Below are positions 54,311-62,630 of a stretch of 64,000 nt of DNA, piece by piece. A program made the position numbers and the translations under genes. How positions within the stretch are numbered: position 1 is the first letter of the stretch; each line of letters opens with the position of its first letter. Source of the DNA: an uncultured Eubacterium sp. Lineage in GTDB: Bacteria; Bacillota; Clostridia; Lachnospirales; Lachnospiraceae. The notes beneath the pieces were generated by a model. The model was not told the DNA's origin, searched no databases, and worked only from the letters and a program-made list of their open reading frames with translations. The DNA is taken from the NCBI GenBank assembly GCA_947088865.1, contig CAMUHY010000012.1:37347-101346 (forward strand). Direction: 5' to 3'.

Positions 54311-55084
54311 TTAACAAATCATACCACATAAATCCATTGTAAGTTTTAATAAATATTTTCGAATGTCAGTCTTGCTTTTCCAATTTCTGCTATCCCATTG
54401 ATTTCCGCTTAAATCATCACCAGCATATAGCAATTGCCCCAACATAACATCTTTATATTGAGCTACTGCAAGATAAGATGCACACTCCATTTCTACCACT
54501 TGACATCCCTCTTTAATTCGTAAATCTATCATATTTCTAGTTTCACGATACATAGCATCCGTAGTCCATGTTTTTACGCATTTAAAGGAAATCCCTTTAT
54601 TTTCTAAAAAAGTACTTATTTGTTCTTTAACTTTTATATTCATTTCTATTTCTCGTGAAGGTTCAATATAATGATAGGATGTCCCCTCATCTCTAACAGC
54701 AGATATTGGAATAAAAATTTCACCAGTCTTAGAATCTTTTTCTAACACACCGCATCCTCCACATACCATAAAATATCTGCTCCCAAGACTAATAAGTTTT
54801 TCCATTTGTCCAGCAGCATATGGTCCACTTCCAAGTCCGTGAAGCACTACAACATCATGTCCATTTTCACTTTCATAAACATAAAGTGGAATCTCAAAAG
54901 ATTCCATCACGAGTTTTCCTATATATCGACCACTCTTTTCTTTTATCAATGCTTTTACTGCATCACCAAAAAAAGAAATAACACACCGTTCTGGCAATAT
55001 TATCGACAAATCAACATTAGCAGTTGCACTAATTACATTATCAGATACAGCATCAAACTCTATTATTGGGAAATCTCTTTTCAT
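54311..55084 (-). CDS. Nucleoside phosphorylase (uridine/purine phosphorylase superfamily)
   Basis: The 257-residue protein shows the family's phosphate loop region (VVVLHGLGSGPYAAGQ), FMVCGGCGVL, TTDAMYRET and the substrate motif VVEMECASYLAVAQ. The form is closest to the COG2820 uridine phosphorylase group. It would release base and ribose-1-phosphate, and could supply or recycle a nucleoside for the nucleotidyltransferases next to it. The membrane protein gene ends 3 bp upstream. Confidence 0.88.
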   Translation of the reverse strand: MKRDFPIIEFDAVSDNVISATANVDLSIILPERCVISFFGDAVKALIKEKSGRYIGKLVMESFEIPLYVYESENGHDVVVLHGLGSGPYAAGQMEKLISLGSRYFMVCGGCGVLEKDSKTGEIFIPISAVRDEGTSYHYIEPSREIEMNIKVKEQISTFLENKGISFKCVKTWTTDAMYRETRNMIDLRIKEGCQVVEMECASYLAVAQYKDVMLGQLLYAGDDLSGNQWDSRNWKSKTDIRKYLLKLTMDLCGMIC

Positions 55085-55087
55085 TAT

Positions 55088-55552
55088 CTACACCACCTTT
55101 GACATAATAAGTAAAACTAACCCAAAAACAAAAGAAAAACAACCAATTATTAAAAACATAATAAGTTTGCAATATATTTTATCTGCTTTTTTCTTTACTA
55201 AATCATCAAGATTATCAGACATAAAAGTCGAATTGTTATCTACTATCTTATTTTCTGCAATAGCCCTAATTGAACGAAACCACAATTCATCAATATCCTT
55301 TTTCAAATTCTTCATTTCATTAAATTTAGCTTCAATACTTCCTAGAGTCGAGGCTAACCACAATAAACAAGCACAGGAGATACACATTATTATCCCAGAA
55401 CTCCATTCAAATATATATGCCAAAACTGAAACTTCCATATTACTTATTTGATCTATCGCCCCATATATAATTGTGCATGCAAAGGAAGCAATAGTGCCAC
55501 CTAAAAAAGAATAAAATGTTTCTTTAAAACGAAACCGTCTTCTCATAGTCAT
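55088..55552 (-). CDS. Small membrane protein with three predicted helices
   Basis: Hydrophobic segments lie at about 14-33, 43-68 and 127-150, with a charged helical loop of about 55 residues between the second and third (MKNLKKDIDELWFRSIRAI). No family known. The start ATG overlaps the stop of the preceding gene as TGATG; the alternative ATG two codons on stands 9 nt from GGGAG. It may tether the cassette's enzymes to the membrane. Confidence 0.65.
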   Translation of the reverse strand: MTMRRRFRFKETFYSFLGGTIASFACTIIYGAIDQISNMEVSVLAYIFEWSSGIIMCISCACLLWLASTLGSIEAKFNEMKNLKKDIDELWFRSIRAIAENKIVDNNSTFMSDNLDDLVKKKADKIYCKLIMFLIIGCFSFVFGLVLLIMSKVV

Positions 55553-56952
55553 CAACTCCCTACAGATTCGAGTGCATTTTGTAATTGGTTTTCTAACTCG
55601 TTAATTTTTTGTCTCAGTACATATGCATTAGTTTCCGAATTATACATATTAAAATCAAGATTAAGGATATTGAGCATTGTTAAATAGTCAACTTTGATTT
55701 TTGGATATGTGACATTAATTAGATTCATCAAATGTCCTTTTTCTGTGCTTGTCAATCCTCCATTCTCAATATCCTGACGAGCTTTATTAATCAAATTTTC
55801 AACTCGTCCCTTAATTTCTTCTCTTGCATTTTCTATAAGCACATCCCTTATAACTGCATACGTTTTATCGCTATTTATATCAACAACATAATCAGTGTAC
55901 ATATGAGAAAAAAACTCTTTAATTTTTTTGTCTATTTCTATATCTAAAGATGTATACACTATATTATCGCTTAAGTCAATATTATCTAACCAAGAAAGAA
56001 AGTTATATCTATAAAAATCGCCTTCCATAATAGATTTGTTTATTATAACTTTAGTATTATTAACAGAAGGCAAAAAGGCATTATTATATTTACTCAAAAT
56101 ATCTATATCTTCACCCATAATGAATATAGGAGTAATTAAATACTTTGTTATCTTCAAATTCTCCATTAATTCAGATATTAATTTGGCCTTTTTATAGAAT
56201 GTTTTCCCTCCATTTGGATGTCTTGCCGGCTTAAACCACCAAGGCAGTTTATTTTCATCCTTCCACTCCATTTCCCCATCTGAAACATGTACTGTAATTG
56301 TAAATAATATATAACTATCCCTTTCCAATTGATTAACAGCTTCTATAGCACTTTGAATAGAATAAATGTCCATCTTATTGTCAATAAAAGGAACCATAAA
56401 ATATCTATTTTTATCAACTCCACAAAAAAGATCTTCTGTAAGCGTCCATATACATTTTGGTACATATTCCCTATATATAACATTCCCTTGGTTAATATTC
56501 TGTCGAATCATTGTTGCATTTATTCTTGCATATTCGTCATTTTCTTTTTCAAAATCTGCACTATGAATTTTTTCACCTTTACTTCTCAAATCATTTGCTT
56601 TATCTTCTTCCGCATCATCTTGTGTGATTGGAATAATCCAATACCTTGTATCTTGTATAGGCAGAAAATCATTTTCAAGCTCTATCTTATACCTCGCATG
56701 CCAACATGGAACAATTATAATTTGAATCCCCTCATAATCCGCAATCTTTTTCCATAATAACATACGCTGAAAATAAGTAAATGGATTTCGATTGTCATTA
56801 AAACGAGCAAAGTTACTACATGCAGGATTGCTTGGATTTGGGTTTACTATAGCCACCATTTTCTGCTCAAATTTAGGTAACTCATTTTTAAAAATATAGT
56901 AATGTCCATTATGGATGTACTGAAATCTACCTTGCCATATTCCAGTTGCCAT
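55552..56952 (-). CDS. HxGH nucleotidyltransferase with large unknown C-terminal domain
   Basis: Residues 1-190 are a nucleotidyltransferase domain (GIWQGRFQYIHNGHYYIF, then VAIVNPNPSNPACSNFAR and RINATMIRQNINQG), close to NadM/NadR-like enzymes. Residues 190-360 contain a second region (YFMVPFIDNKMDIYSIQSAI and GEMEWKDENKLPWWFKP) that I cannot assign. The end is a long helix or coiled coil (NELENQLQNALES). Total length, 466 residues, is more than twice that of NadM. AGGGAGGTGAAACT marks the start; the longer frame upstream lacks a site. Confidence 0.8.
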   Translation of the reverse strand: MATGIWQGRFQYIHNGHYYIFKNELPKFEQKMVAIVNPNPSNPACSNFARFNDNRNPFTYFQRMLLWKKIADYEGIQIIIVPCWHARYKIELENDFLPIQDTRYWIIPITQDDAEEDKANDLRSKGEKIHSADFEKENDEYARINATMIRQNINQGNVIYREYVPKCIWTLTEDLFCGVDKNRYFMVPFIDNKMDIYSIQSAIEAVNQLERDSYILFTITVHVSDGEMEWKDENKLPWWFKPARHPNGGKTFYKKAKLISELMENLKITKYLITPIFIMGEDIDILSKYNNAFLPSVNNTKVIINKSIMEGDFYRYNFLSWLDNIDLSDNIVYTSLDIEIDKKIKEFFSHMYTDYVVDINSDKTYAVIRDVLIENAREEIKGRVENLINKARQDIENGGLTSTEKGHLMNLINVTYPKIKVDYLTMLNILNLDFNMYNSETNAYVLRQKINELENQLQNALESVGS

Positions 56953-57004
56953 AGTTTCACCTCCCTGTATATTTACCATTTAAAAAGTTATGCATACTTT
57001 TTGT

Positions 57005-57065
57005 CAAAAAATGCTGGTTAATTTCTATATGAGTAGGTTCTGCCCACTAGAATCTAACCAGCATT
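57005..57065 (-). terminator. Terminator inside the cassette, overlapping a TTGACA
   Basis: AATGCTGGTTA and TAACCAGCATT (11-bp perfect stem, inner TTCTA/TAGAA pairing) are followed by TTTTTTG on the minus strand. The T-run runs into TTGACA, so a promoter for the downstream genes may start right at the terminator; a matching -10 is weak. Confidence 0.75.
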
Positions 57066-57107
57066 TCCATATTTACAAATCCAGTTATATCAATAATTTT
57101 CTAATAA

Positions 57108-57878
57108 TTAAATCCTATAAACGGATCCGTCATATGGAATTGATATAGCACCTTGGTAATTTAAGGATGCCTCGTCAATCAAAACATTTTCCTGTCCAAG
57201 TAAACTTGGAGCAATATGAACCATAAGCAGCTGTTTTACTTTTGCATCATTTGCAAATTTTCCTGCTGAAAAAGCGGTGGAATGCTTGACCTTATTTGCA
57301 AGAGCATCCATTGATTTTGGCATCATACCTTCATGCACTAAGACATCAGCATTTTGAGCTTTATCTACAAGCTGTTCATTATATAAAGTATCAGAAGTAT
57401 ATACCAGTTTCCTATCCTCACCTTTAATCACAGCAGAAATACAAGGAACTGCATGATTAGCACATATTGTTTCAATATTCAGAATACCACTGTTGAAAGA
57501 ATCTCCTGCTTTTATTTCATGATATATCACTTTAAAAGGGAAAGCTAATTCCGGATAACAGTGTTCTATCATATACTTGGCTAAACGCAAAGTTTCATTT
57601 TCTCCATAAACATGTAAATCTTCTGGCGGCGTGTTTCCCATACATTCAAAATTTCTATTCCACACAAAATATGGAAAACCTGCCATGTGGTCTGCATGTA
57701 CATGTGTAAGAAGAACATTGTTTATCTCACTTGTTTTTCTACAACAACGTCCAAAAGCTGCAACAATTCCAGGGCCACAATCAATAAGAAGATTATCATG
57801 TCCACTTTCAATAAGCAACGAAACACCCTCACGATTAGAAATTTGATTTGCACAAGATCCAATTACTGTTAAAATCAT
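57108..57878 (-). CDS. Metallo-beta-lactamase-fold hydrolase, RNase Z-like form
   Basis: The 256-residue protein has LLIDCGPG, the metal motif LTHVHADHMAG near 58-68, VHEGMM, and late histidines in VKHSTAF and VHIAPS, matching the RNase Z/arylsulfatase-like MBL group. No tRNA-binding arm is visible, so a phosphodiesterase or lactonase acting on a small nucleotide seems more likely than tRNA processing. The ATG overlaps the stop of the upstream gene as ATGA, within GGAGGTAAAAAG, so translation is coupled. Confidence 0.85.
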   Translation of the reverse strand: MILTVIGSCANQISNREGVSLLIESGHDNLLIDCGPGIVAAFGRCCRKTSEINNVLLTHVHADHMAGFPYFVWNRNFECMGNTPPEDLHVYGENETLRLAKYMIEHCYPELAFPFKVIYHEIKAGDSFNSGILNIETICANHAVPCISAVIKGEDRKLVYTSDTLYNEQLVDKAQNADVLVHEGMMPKSMDALANKVKHSTAFSAGKFANDAKVKQLLMVHIAPSLLGQENVLIDEASLNYQGAISIPYDGSVYRI

Positions 57879-58945
57879 CTTTTTACCTCCATTTCTTCAT
57901 TCCAATGAACTCTAGGATCATTTAACTCAAAGAGCATTTTTTTGATTTCTTGTTCATCATATGTGTTTTCAATTTTCAAATTAGCATTTACAATAGGTCT
58001 ATTTATATGTTCAAACGCTTTTATATCAAGTGGATACAAAATTGGCCTCCAGTCTTTTCCACATACATCAGTATATGGTTTCATTGCATAATATTCACAC
58101 AATATTTTAATCCACAATCTATCCAGCAAACTCATCTTTTTATAGTTATTAAATAATAAAGGAATTATATATTCAAAATATTGTATAACTTCATCAATAG
58201 CGTCACATGAATCCACCATAGTAACTTCATCATCAATATTAACAATTTCTATATAAAATCCGCACATATATTTTGAGATATTTATTTCTGTTAATAAATT
58301 TCCAACAATATCTGTACATGGCGGCTTATCAATATTTTTATATTTTATATATATATTAATTGCCTTATATGGACAGCCGACTAATTCGTCCCTCAGTTCT
58401 TTTGCGTTTAACCAACGATATTTTCTAGCTATCACAACACCATCTTGCACAATAATAGGAGAGTATATTTCTCCAGCAATTGTATGTTCATCACAATACA
58501 AAGTCTCGCTATAACTACGTAGAGCAGCACTTAAAAGAGCTATTTTTTTAGCTTCTTTATTATCCACAATATCAGCAAATGCATGCTCTCGAACAAATTG
58601 CTCTACTTGTTCAAAATAATAGTTATATACGCGAACCGCATAATTTGACAAATAAAAATAACACTCTGTAAGTTTATCCACACTATATTCTAAGGACTTT
58701 GATGCAAGTTGAAATTTATATATTATTTTGTAATATTGGCTTGGATTAATTCCTGCCAAAAAATCTTTTGTATTAGACAAATAATTATACAATCCAAATA
58801 CTCTTTCAACAAATTGCTCATTATGAGCATATTCTGTAAGCTTATCAATTCCTGTCCATCCCATAGGAACCTTTCCAAAATGATTAAAAACTAATTCAGA
58901 TAATTCTCCTATAGGTTCCGAAACATCAACATATAATTGCTTCAT
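57875..58945 (-). CDS. Uncharacterised 356-residue protein coupled to a PEP-swivel domain
   Basis: I do not recognise this protein. It begins MKQLYVDVSEPIGELSELVF, has a long helical N-terminal half (YFYLSNYAVRVYNYYFEQVE) and an alpha/beta C-terminal half with EIVNIDDEVTMVDSCD and a PILYPLDIKAF segment. It is soluble. Its start lies inside the PEP-utilising domain gene (20-nt overlap), and its stop overlaps the MBL start, so the three products are probably made in fixed ratio. By analogy with PEP synthase-type enzymes it might be the nucleotide or substrate domain that works with the swivel histidine; this is a guess. Confidence 0.65.
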   Translation of the reverse strand: MKQLYVDVSEPIGELSELVFNHFGKVPMGWTGIDKLTEYAHNEQFVERVFGLYNYLSNTKDFLAGINPSQYYKIIYKFQLASKSLEYSVDKLTECYFYLSNYAVRVYNYYFEQVEQFVREHAFADIVDNKEAKKIALLSAALRSYSETLYCDEHTIAGEIYSPIIVQDGVVIARKYRWLNAKELRDELVGCPYKAINIYIKYKNIDKPPCTDIVGNLLTEINISKYMCGFYIEIVNIDDEVTMVDSCDAIDEVIQYFEYIIPLLFNNYKKMSLLDRLWIKILCEYYAMKPYTDVCGKDWRPILYPLDIKAFEHINRPIVNANLKIENTYDEQEIKKMLFELNDPRVHWNEEMEVKR

Positions 58946-59267
58946 ATGCAATACCTATTCCATTCTTACCTTCTAAACCAATCGTCATCCCATTTTTAAC
59001 ACTTTGCATTGCTCCTGCTGCTCCCACAATTATTGGACAACCCATCTCCATTGCCAAAACAGCAGCATGGCAGAGAACACCGCCTGTTTCCGTGACTATT
59101 GCCAATGCCTGATGCATATACAAAAAAATATCCGGTGATGGTGAGTGTGCAATAATTATTCGATTTGCATACGTTTCTATAGGTAATGATATCTCGTCAT
59201 CAAAAACAACCACCTCACCCCTAACAGAAAAATCCCATAAGCACCTACCCGAAAGAACTTGTCTCAT
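58926..59267 (-). CDS. Stand-alone PEP-utilising mobile (swivel) domain
   Basis: The 113-residue protein is a single phosphohistidine domain: IIIAHSPSPDIFLYM, then AIVTETGGVLCHAAVLAMEM with the catalytic histidine in CHA, then IVGAAGAM and a closing GKNGIGIAYEA. In PEP synthase, PPDK and rifampicin phosphotransferase this domain carries phosphate between active sites of one chain; here it is separate. GGAGGTGA stands about 10 nt before the ATG. It is the first gene of the cassette. Confidence 0.9.
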   Translation of the reverse strand: MRQVLSGRCLWDFSVRGEVVVFDDEISLPIETYANRIIIAHSPSPDIFLYMHQALAIVTETGGVLCHAAVLAMEMGCPIIVGAAGAMQSVKNGMTIGLEGKNGIGIAYEAIIC

Positions 59268-59365
59268 TTAAAACACTCACCTCCACTCAACTCAAACATA
59301 TCATAAATTTAAGTTTTTGCGCTTACTCAGCAAGAAAACTGTACTACTGACATTTTCCTATATTT

Positions 59366-59393
59366 ATTATAAACTTTCTAATTGAAACTGCAA
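59366..59393 (-). promoter_or_regulatory. Promoter of the nucleotide cassette
   Basis: TTGCAG, 16-bp spacer, TATAAT on the minus strand; start of transcription near 59358 and a leader of about 90 nt. The upstream DNA (59405-59460) has TTGTCGAACT twice, at the border to the mobile element, which could be a junction. Confidence 0.55.
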
Positions 59394-59477
59394 TATGGCT
59401 ACACCATACTTTGTCGAACTATAAAGAACCTTGCAATTCATTGTCGAACTGCAAGGCATTTAGTCATTTCCTATATT

Positions 59478-61054
59478 TTATCTCTCCACATCTATTTCCA
59501 ATCCCGATTTAAACTCCACCGTCAGCCTATTCCCATACACCGTAATTTTCTCAACCAACCTCCGCACCAACTGCTCATCATATGCCAGTGACTCGTTCGC
59601 CTGCTTCTCTAAAAATCCCCTCATTTCCTCAATCCTCTGCCGCCTAGCATCCCTTTCGGCATCCTGCGTCAGAACATCCTGCCGCTGCTCCCGCAGCTTA
59701 TGAATCTCATCTGCAACATCTCCATATTCCTTTTTACCATTTACCAGCTGCAAAAGCTCCTGCTGCAGTCCTTTTAGTTTACGGTCAATCTCCGCAATCT
59801 GCTCCCCGCTTTCACTCTCTAGCACCTCTCTGATATTCTTCTCTAAAACAGGCAGGAATACATCCTTTCCGCCAAATATTTCCTAAATCGCCTTTACAAC
59901 CGCATCTTTCAAATCCGATTCCTGAATGGTCGGTGCATCACATTTCTTCGGTCCATGCTCCACACGGGTGCAGCACCGCCAGACCGTAGAATGTTTTCCT
60001 CTATTATTCCAAGCAATCCTGCGGTAAATATCCCCGCATTTCGAGCAGTAAACAATGCTTGATAAAGCATACTTGCTACTATAGACTCGTTTCTTCCTCT
60101 TTGCCCCGCTATGAAGATTTGCCCTCCGCACCATCTCCTCCTACACCTGCATATAAAGGTCACAGGGAATGATAGGTTCATGGCTGTTCTCCACATAATA
60201 CTGCGGTACAATGCCATTGTTCTTGACCCGCTTCTTGGAAAGGAAATCCACTGTATAGGTTTTCTGCAGGAGGGCATCCCCGATATACTTCTCGTTCTGC
60301 AATATTTTCTTCAACGTCTCGGCCGCCATTTTGCCTTTTCTGCCGCTGTTAGGATGCCATCTGCCTCCAGGCTTTTCCCAATCTGTGCAAGACTCGCCCC
60401 TTCCAGGTATTCCCAGTAAATCCATTTTACAACCTCTGCCTCTTCCGGCTCAATAACCAGCCGCCCTTCCCCATTCTTCGTATATCCAAGGAATCGGTTA
60501 TGGTTGACCTGCACAAGCTCCTGCTGGTAGCGGTACTGCAGACCAAGCTTCACATTCTGGCTTAAGGACTGGCTTTCCTGCTGCGCCAGCGATGCCATGA
60601 TGATCAGCAGCACCTCCCCTTTGGAATTCATAGTATTGATATTCTCTTTCTCGAAAAACACGGGGATATTCCTGTCCCTTAACTGACGGATGTATTTCAG
60701 GCAGTCCAATGTGTTCCTCGCAAAACGGCTGATGGATTTGGTAATGACCATATTGATTTTCCCTGCCATGCATTCCTCGATCATGCGGTTAAATTCCCCA
60801 CGCTTACGGGTGTCAGTGCCAAATAGTCCTTCATCCGCAAATATTCCGGCCAGTTCCCATTCGGGATTCTTGTTTATATATTCCGTATAATGTTCAATCT
60901 GTGCCTCATAACTTGTTGCCTGCTCCTCACTATCCGTGGAAACACGACAGTAAGCGGCAACCCGTAGCTTTGGCCTATCCTCATTCTTTTCCTGTCTTGC
61001 GGCATGGTATCTTGCCGGGATGACTGTCACATTTGGATTATTGTTCGTCACCAT
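59478..61054 (-). pseudogene. Large serine recombinase, broken by one frameshift and two TAG stops
   Basis: The N-terminal resolvase domain is complete ([34 protein letters not shown]), then the recombinase domain runs to TAAEKAKW. One base is missing near 60321. After it the frame continues to the C-terminus with zinc ribbon (YCSKCGDIYRR...CDAPTIQE) and coiled coil, broken only by TAG after CDLYMQV and after DAVVKAI. In both places glutamine fits, so each looks like CAG to TAG. The family moves Tn4451/ICE-type elements. With three lesions it should be inactive, though not old. The gene starts inside the preceding recombinase (ATGGTGA overlap). Confidence 0.88.
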
Positions 61055-61302
61055 TGTTTTCCCTCGCTTTCTATCAGGCTGTAGGCATATTCCGCCTGCA
61101 GGAACGGGTCATCAAACGTCTGCTCCATCGGCTTTGCATGGAACACTGTTGGAATCAGAATCCCCTCCTGCTCCGCAGGCTCTTTTATTCTGCCGAGGGC
61201 TGCCGCCCGTCTCATCCGTTCCTGTTCCGCCCTGTCAAATGTCTCCCTGTCTATGATTGCCGGATAATATTCATCTCCAAGATAATGCTTGTTTTTAAGC
61301 AT
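61048..61302 (-). pseudogene. C-terminal remnant of a second serine recombinase
   Basis: The product (NKHYLGDEYYPAIIDRETFD, then ERMRRAAALGR) is the recombinase domain of a short serine recombinase of the kind found next to large ones in integrative elements. Its N-terminal part is missing as an open frame; stops and shifts fill the upstream DNA. It therefore is a truncated or decayed gene. Confidence 0.7.
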
Positions 61303-61620
61303 CCGGCTGATCCCTTAAATCTGTTTCCATAGCTTTGTTCCTTTCACAAAATCTCTGACTGTGTATCCCACAATGCTGTTTCATCCATCCGAATGCCCGC
61401 CATGCAGTAGGCGAACGACACCTGACCCTTTTATCCATAACAAAAAGCAGGGAAAAGACACTCCAGCAGATGGAACTGCTTCTGTGTCTTTTCCCTGTAT
61501 ACGGATTTCCTCTATGAGAGTATGGTACAGCCATACCATTGATGGTGCAGATACCTGCGGATGTCACCTGGATTTTTTTGACCGCATCACTGCTCCCCTG
61601 TCCATCATAAAACACTCCTT
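61303..61620 (-). other. Decayed upstream part of the second recombinase gene
   Basis: Coding-like pieces in several frames (ICTINGMAVPYSH, then CMAGIRMDETALWDTQSEIL followed by a stop and KEQSYGNRFKG) lead into the remnant at 61302. An in-frame 106-codon ORF crosses the region but does not match the pieces, so it is not called a gene. GAAGGAGTGTTTT at the right end could be the old start. Confidence 0.45.
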
Positions 61621-61646
61621 CTCTTTAACAAGTATGGCTGCACCGT

Positions 61647-61709
61647 CCTAAAATAGTATTGCCACGCCATTTTTACATTTGCAGGGTGTGGCACTATCCT
61701 ACTTTTAGG
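61647..61709. promoter_or_regulatory. Imperfect inverted repeat upstream of the XRE gene (operator candidate)
   Basis: CCTAAAA-TAGTATTGCCACGCC and, reversed, CCTAAAA-GTAGGATAGTGCCACACC frame a 15-bp centre. The right arm ends at the ribosome site of the XRE gene, so binding would give autoregulation or control the divergent recombinase promoter. Confidence 0.45.
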
Positions 61710-61719
61710 AGGTGAAACT

Positions 61720-62064
61720 ATGGCTCTTCATCCAAAACAGTTTGGCATGGTGCTGAAAAATGCACGCATGGACAAAAAGCTTACACAGGCTGAATTAGCT
61801 GAAAAACTGGATATTTCCCTTTCATACCTGAAAGACCTTGAACGTTTCCGCAACAGCCCAAGCTACGAGGTCTTTGAAAAGGTCATCCGTTACTTCAACC
61901 TGTCAGCAGACACCGTGATCTACCCCAACCAGAACCAGGCTGACGATACATACCAGAAGATCGGACGTCTGCTGACCCGCTGTGACGAAGGACAGCTTAA
62001 AGTCATCCTTGCCACCACAGAGGCGCTGCTGTCCGTAAATGAAAAACCCTCAGAACCAGAGTAA
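61720..62064 (+). CDS. XRE-family regulator of the mobile element
   Basis: The 114-residue protein has a helix-turn-helix at about 12-65 (LTQAELAEKLDISLSYLKDL) and a short C-terminal helix region (IGRLLTRCDEGQLKVILATT) as in regulators of Tn/ICE elements in Firmicutes. AGGAGGTGAAACT precedes the ATG. The base composition is more GC-rich than that of chromosomal genes in this window. It is divergent from the recombinase remnants. Confidence 0.88.
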   Translation: MALHPKQFGMVLKNARMDKKLTQAELAEKLDISLSYLKDLERFRNSPSYEVFEKVIRYFNLSADTVIYPNQNQADDTYQKIGRLLTRCDEGQLKVILATTEALLSVNEKPSEPE

Positions 62065-62163
62065 CAGATGAATGCGGTGTTCAGGCGGTGTTTCTGTCAC
62101 TTTTTCTCTGCATTTTAAAGGCTCATTCCTGCAGCGGGATTCCCGTGCAAAAATGAGCCTCTT

Positions 62164-62502
62164 TTACTGTCTGATCCGTTTCATAAATTCTTCCGTGGAC
62201 AAATCCTGCCGCAAAAGCCCCATACCGCTTAACAGGAGGATGCAGTCCACATATCCCTGGCAGTATGCTTTCTGTCCTTCCAGCGAATTCATATCTTCCA
62301 GCTTTGCCATCCACTCTAAGAGTAACTGCCGCTGTTCCTGTGGGAGTCGCTGCATCGCTGCTTCGCACTTTTCACGAAGCCTTTCCATTTCCTCCTGGGT
62401 TTCATTATATCCTGGCACCTCTACTGCAGTATCCCTTGCTGTATTCTCACAACGCAGCCGGTTTAAAAACTGCCCAACCTGTTCCCATATTTTATTCTGC
62501 AT
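62164..62502 (-). CDS. Conserved hypothetical protein of integrative elements (DUF6809-like)
   Basis: A 112-residue helical, soluble protein: MQNKIWEQVGQFLNRLRCEN, a coiled-coil-like middle (EEMERLREKCEAAMQRL) and LLLEWMAKLEDMNSLEGQKA with YCQGYVDCILLLSGMG. The pattern of an acidic helix followed by a G/Y-rich helix resembles DUF6809 proteins found beside element regulators; I am not certain. The ATG 8 nt after AAGGAGG is chosen over two nearer ones. Confidence 0.65.
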   Translation of the reverse strand: MQNKIWEQVGQFLNRLRCENTARDTAVEVPGYNETQEEMERLREKCEAAMQRLPQEQRQLLLEWMAKLEDMNSLEGQKAYCQGYVDCILLLSGMGLLRQDLSTEEFMKRIRQ

Positions 62503-62593
62503 ATCCATGCCCTCCTTCAAATCTTATTATAATTATTAACATATCCGCAGATATTACTCCATCCCAAATTAAACCGTTTCTTAAAAAGGAAAC

Positions 62594-62630
62594 AGGCAGC
62601 GTTCCAAGCCTTTTGCTTAGAACACTGCCT
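62594..62630 (-). terminator. Terminator of the winged-helix gene
   Basis: AGGCAG-GTTC-AAGC pairs with GCTT-GAAC-CTGCCT around a 5-nt loop; on the minus strand GTTTCCTTTTT follows. The stem overlaps the frame-corrected stop codon. Confidence 0.7.

Noticed and set aside
59478-61054. Stop codon recoding (TAG read as an amino acid) in the recombinase
   Set aside because: A true frameshift is present too, many real stops elsewhere are read normally, and no suppressor tRNA or pyrrolysine gene is seen. CAG to TAG decay explains it better.
61295-61615. 106-codon ORF on the minus strand
   Set aside because: The protein lacks any family pattern while coding-like pieces of a recombinase appear in another frame at the same place; treated as decayed DNA.
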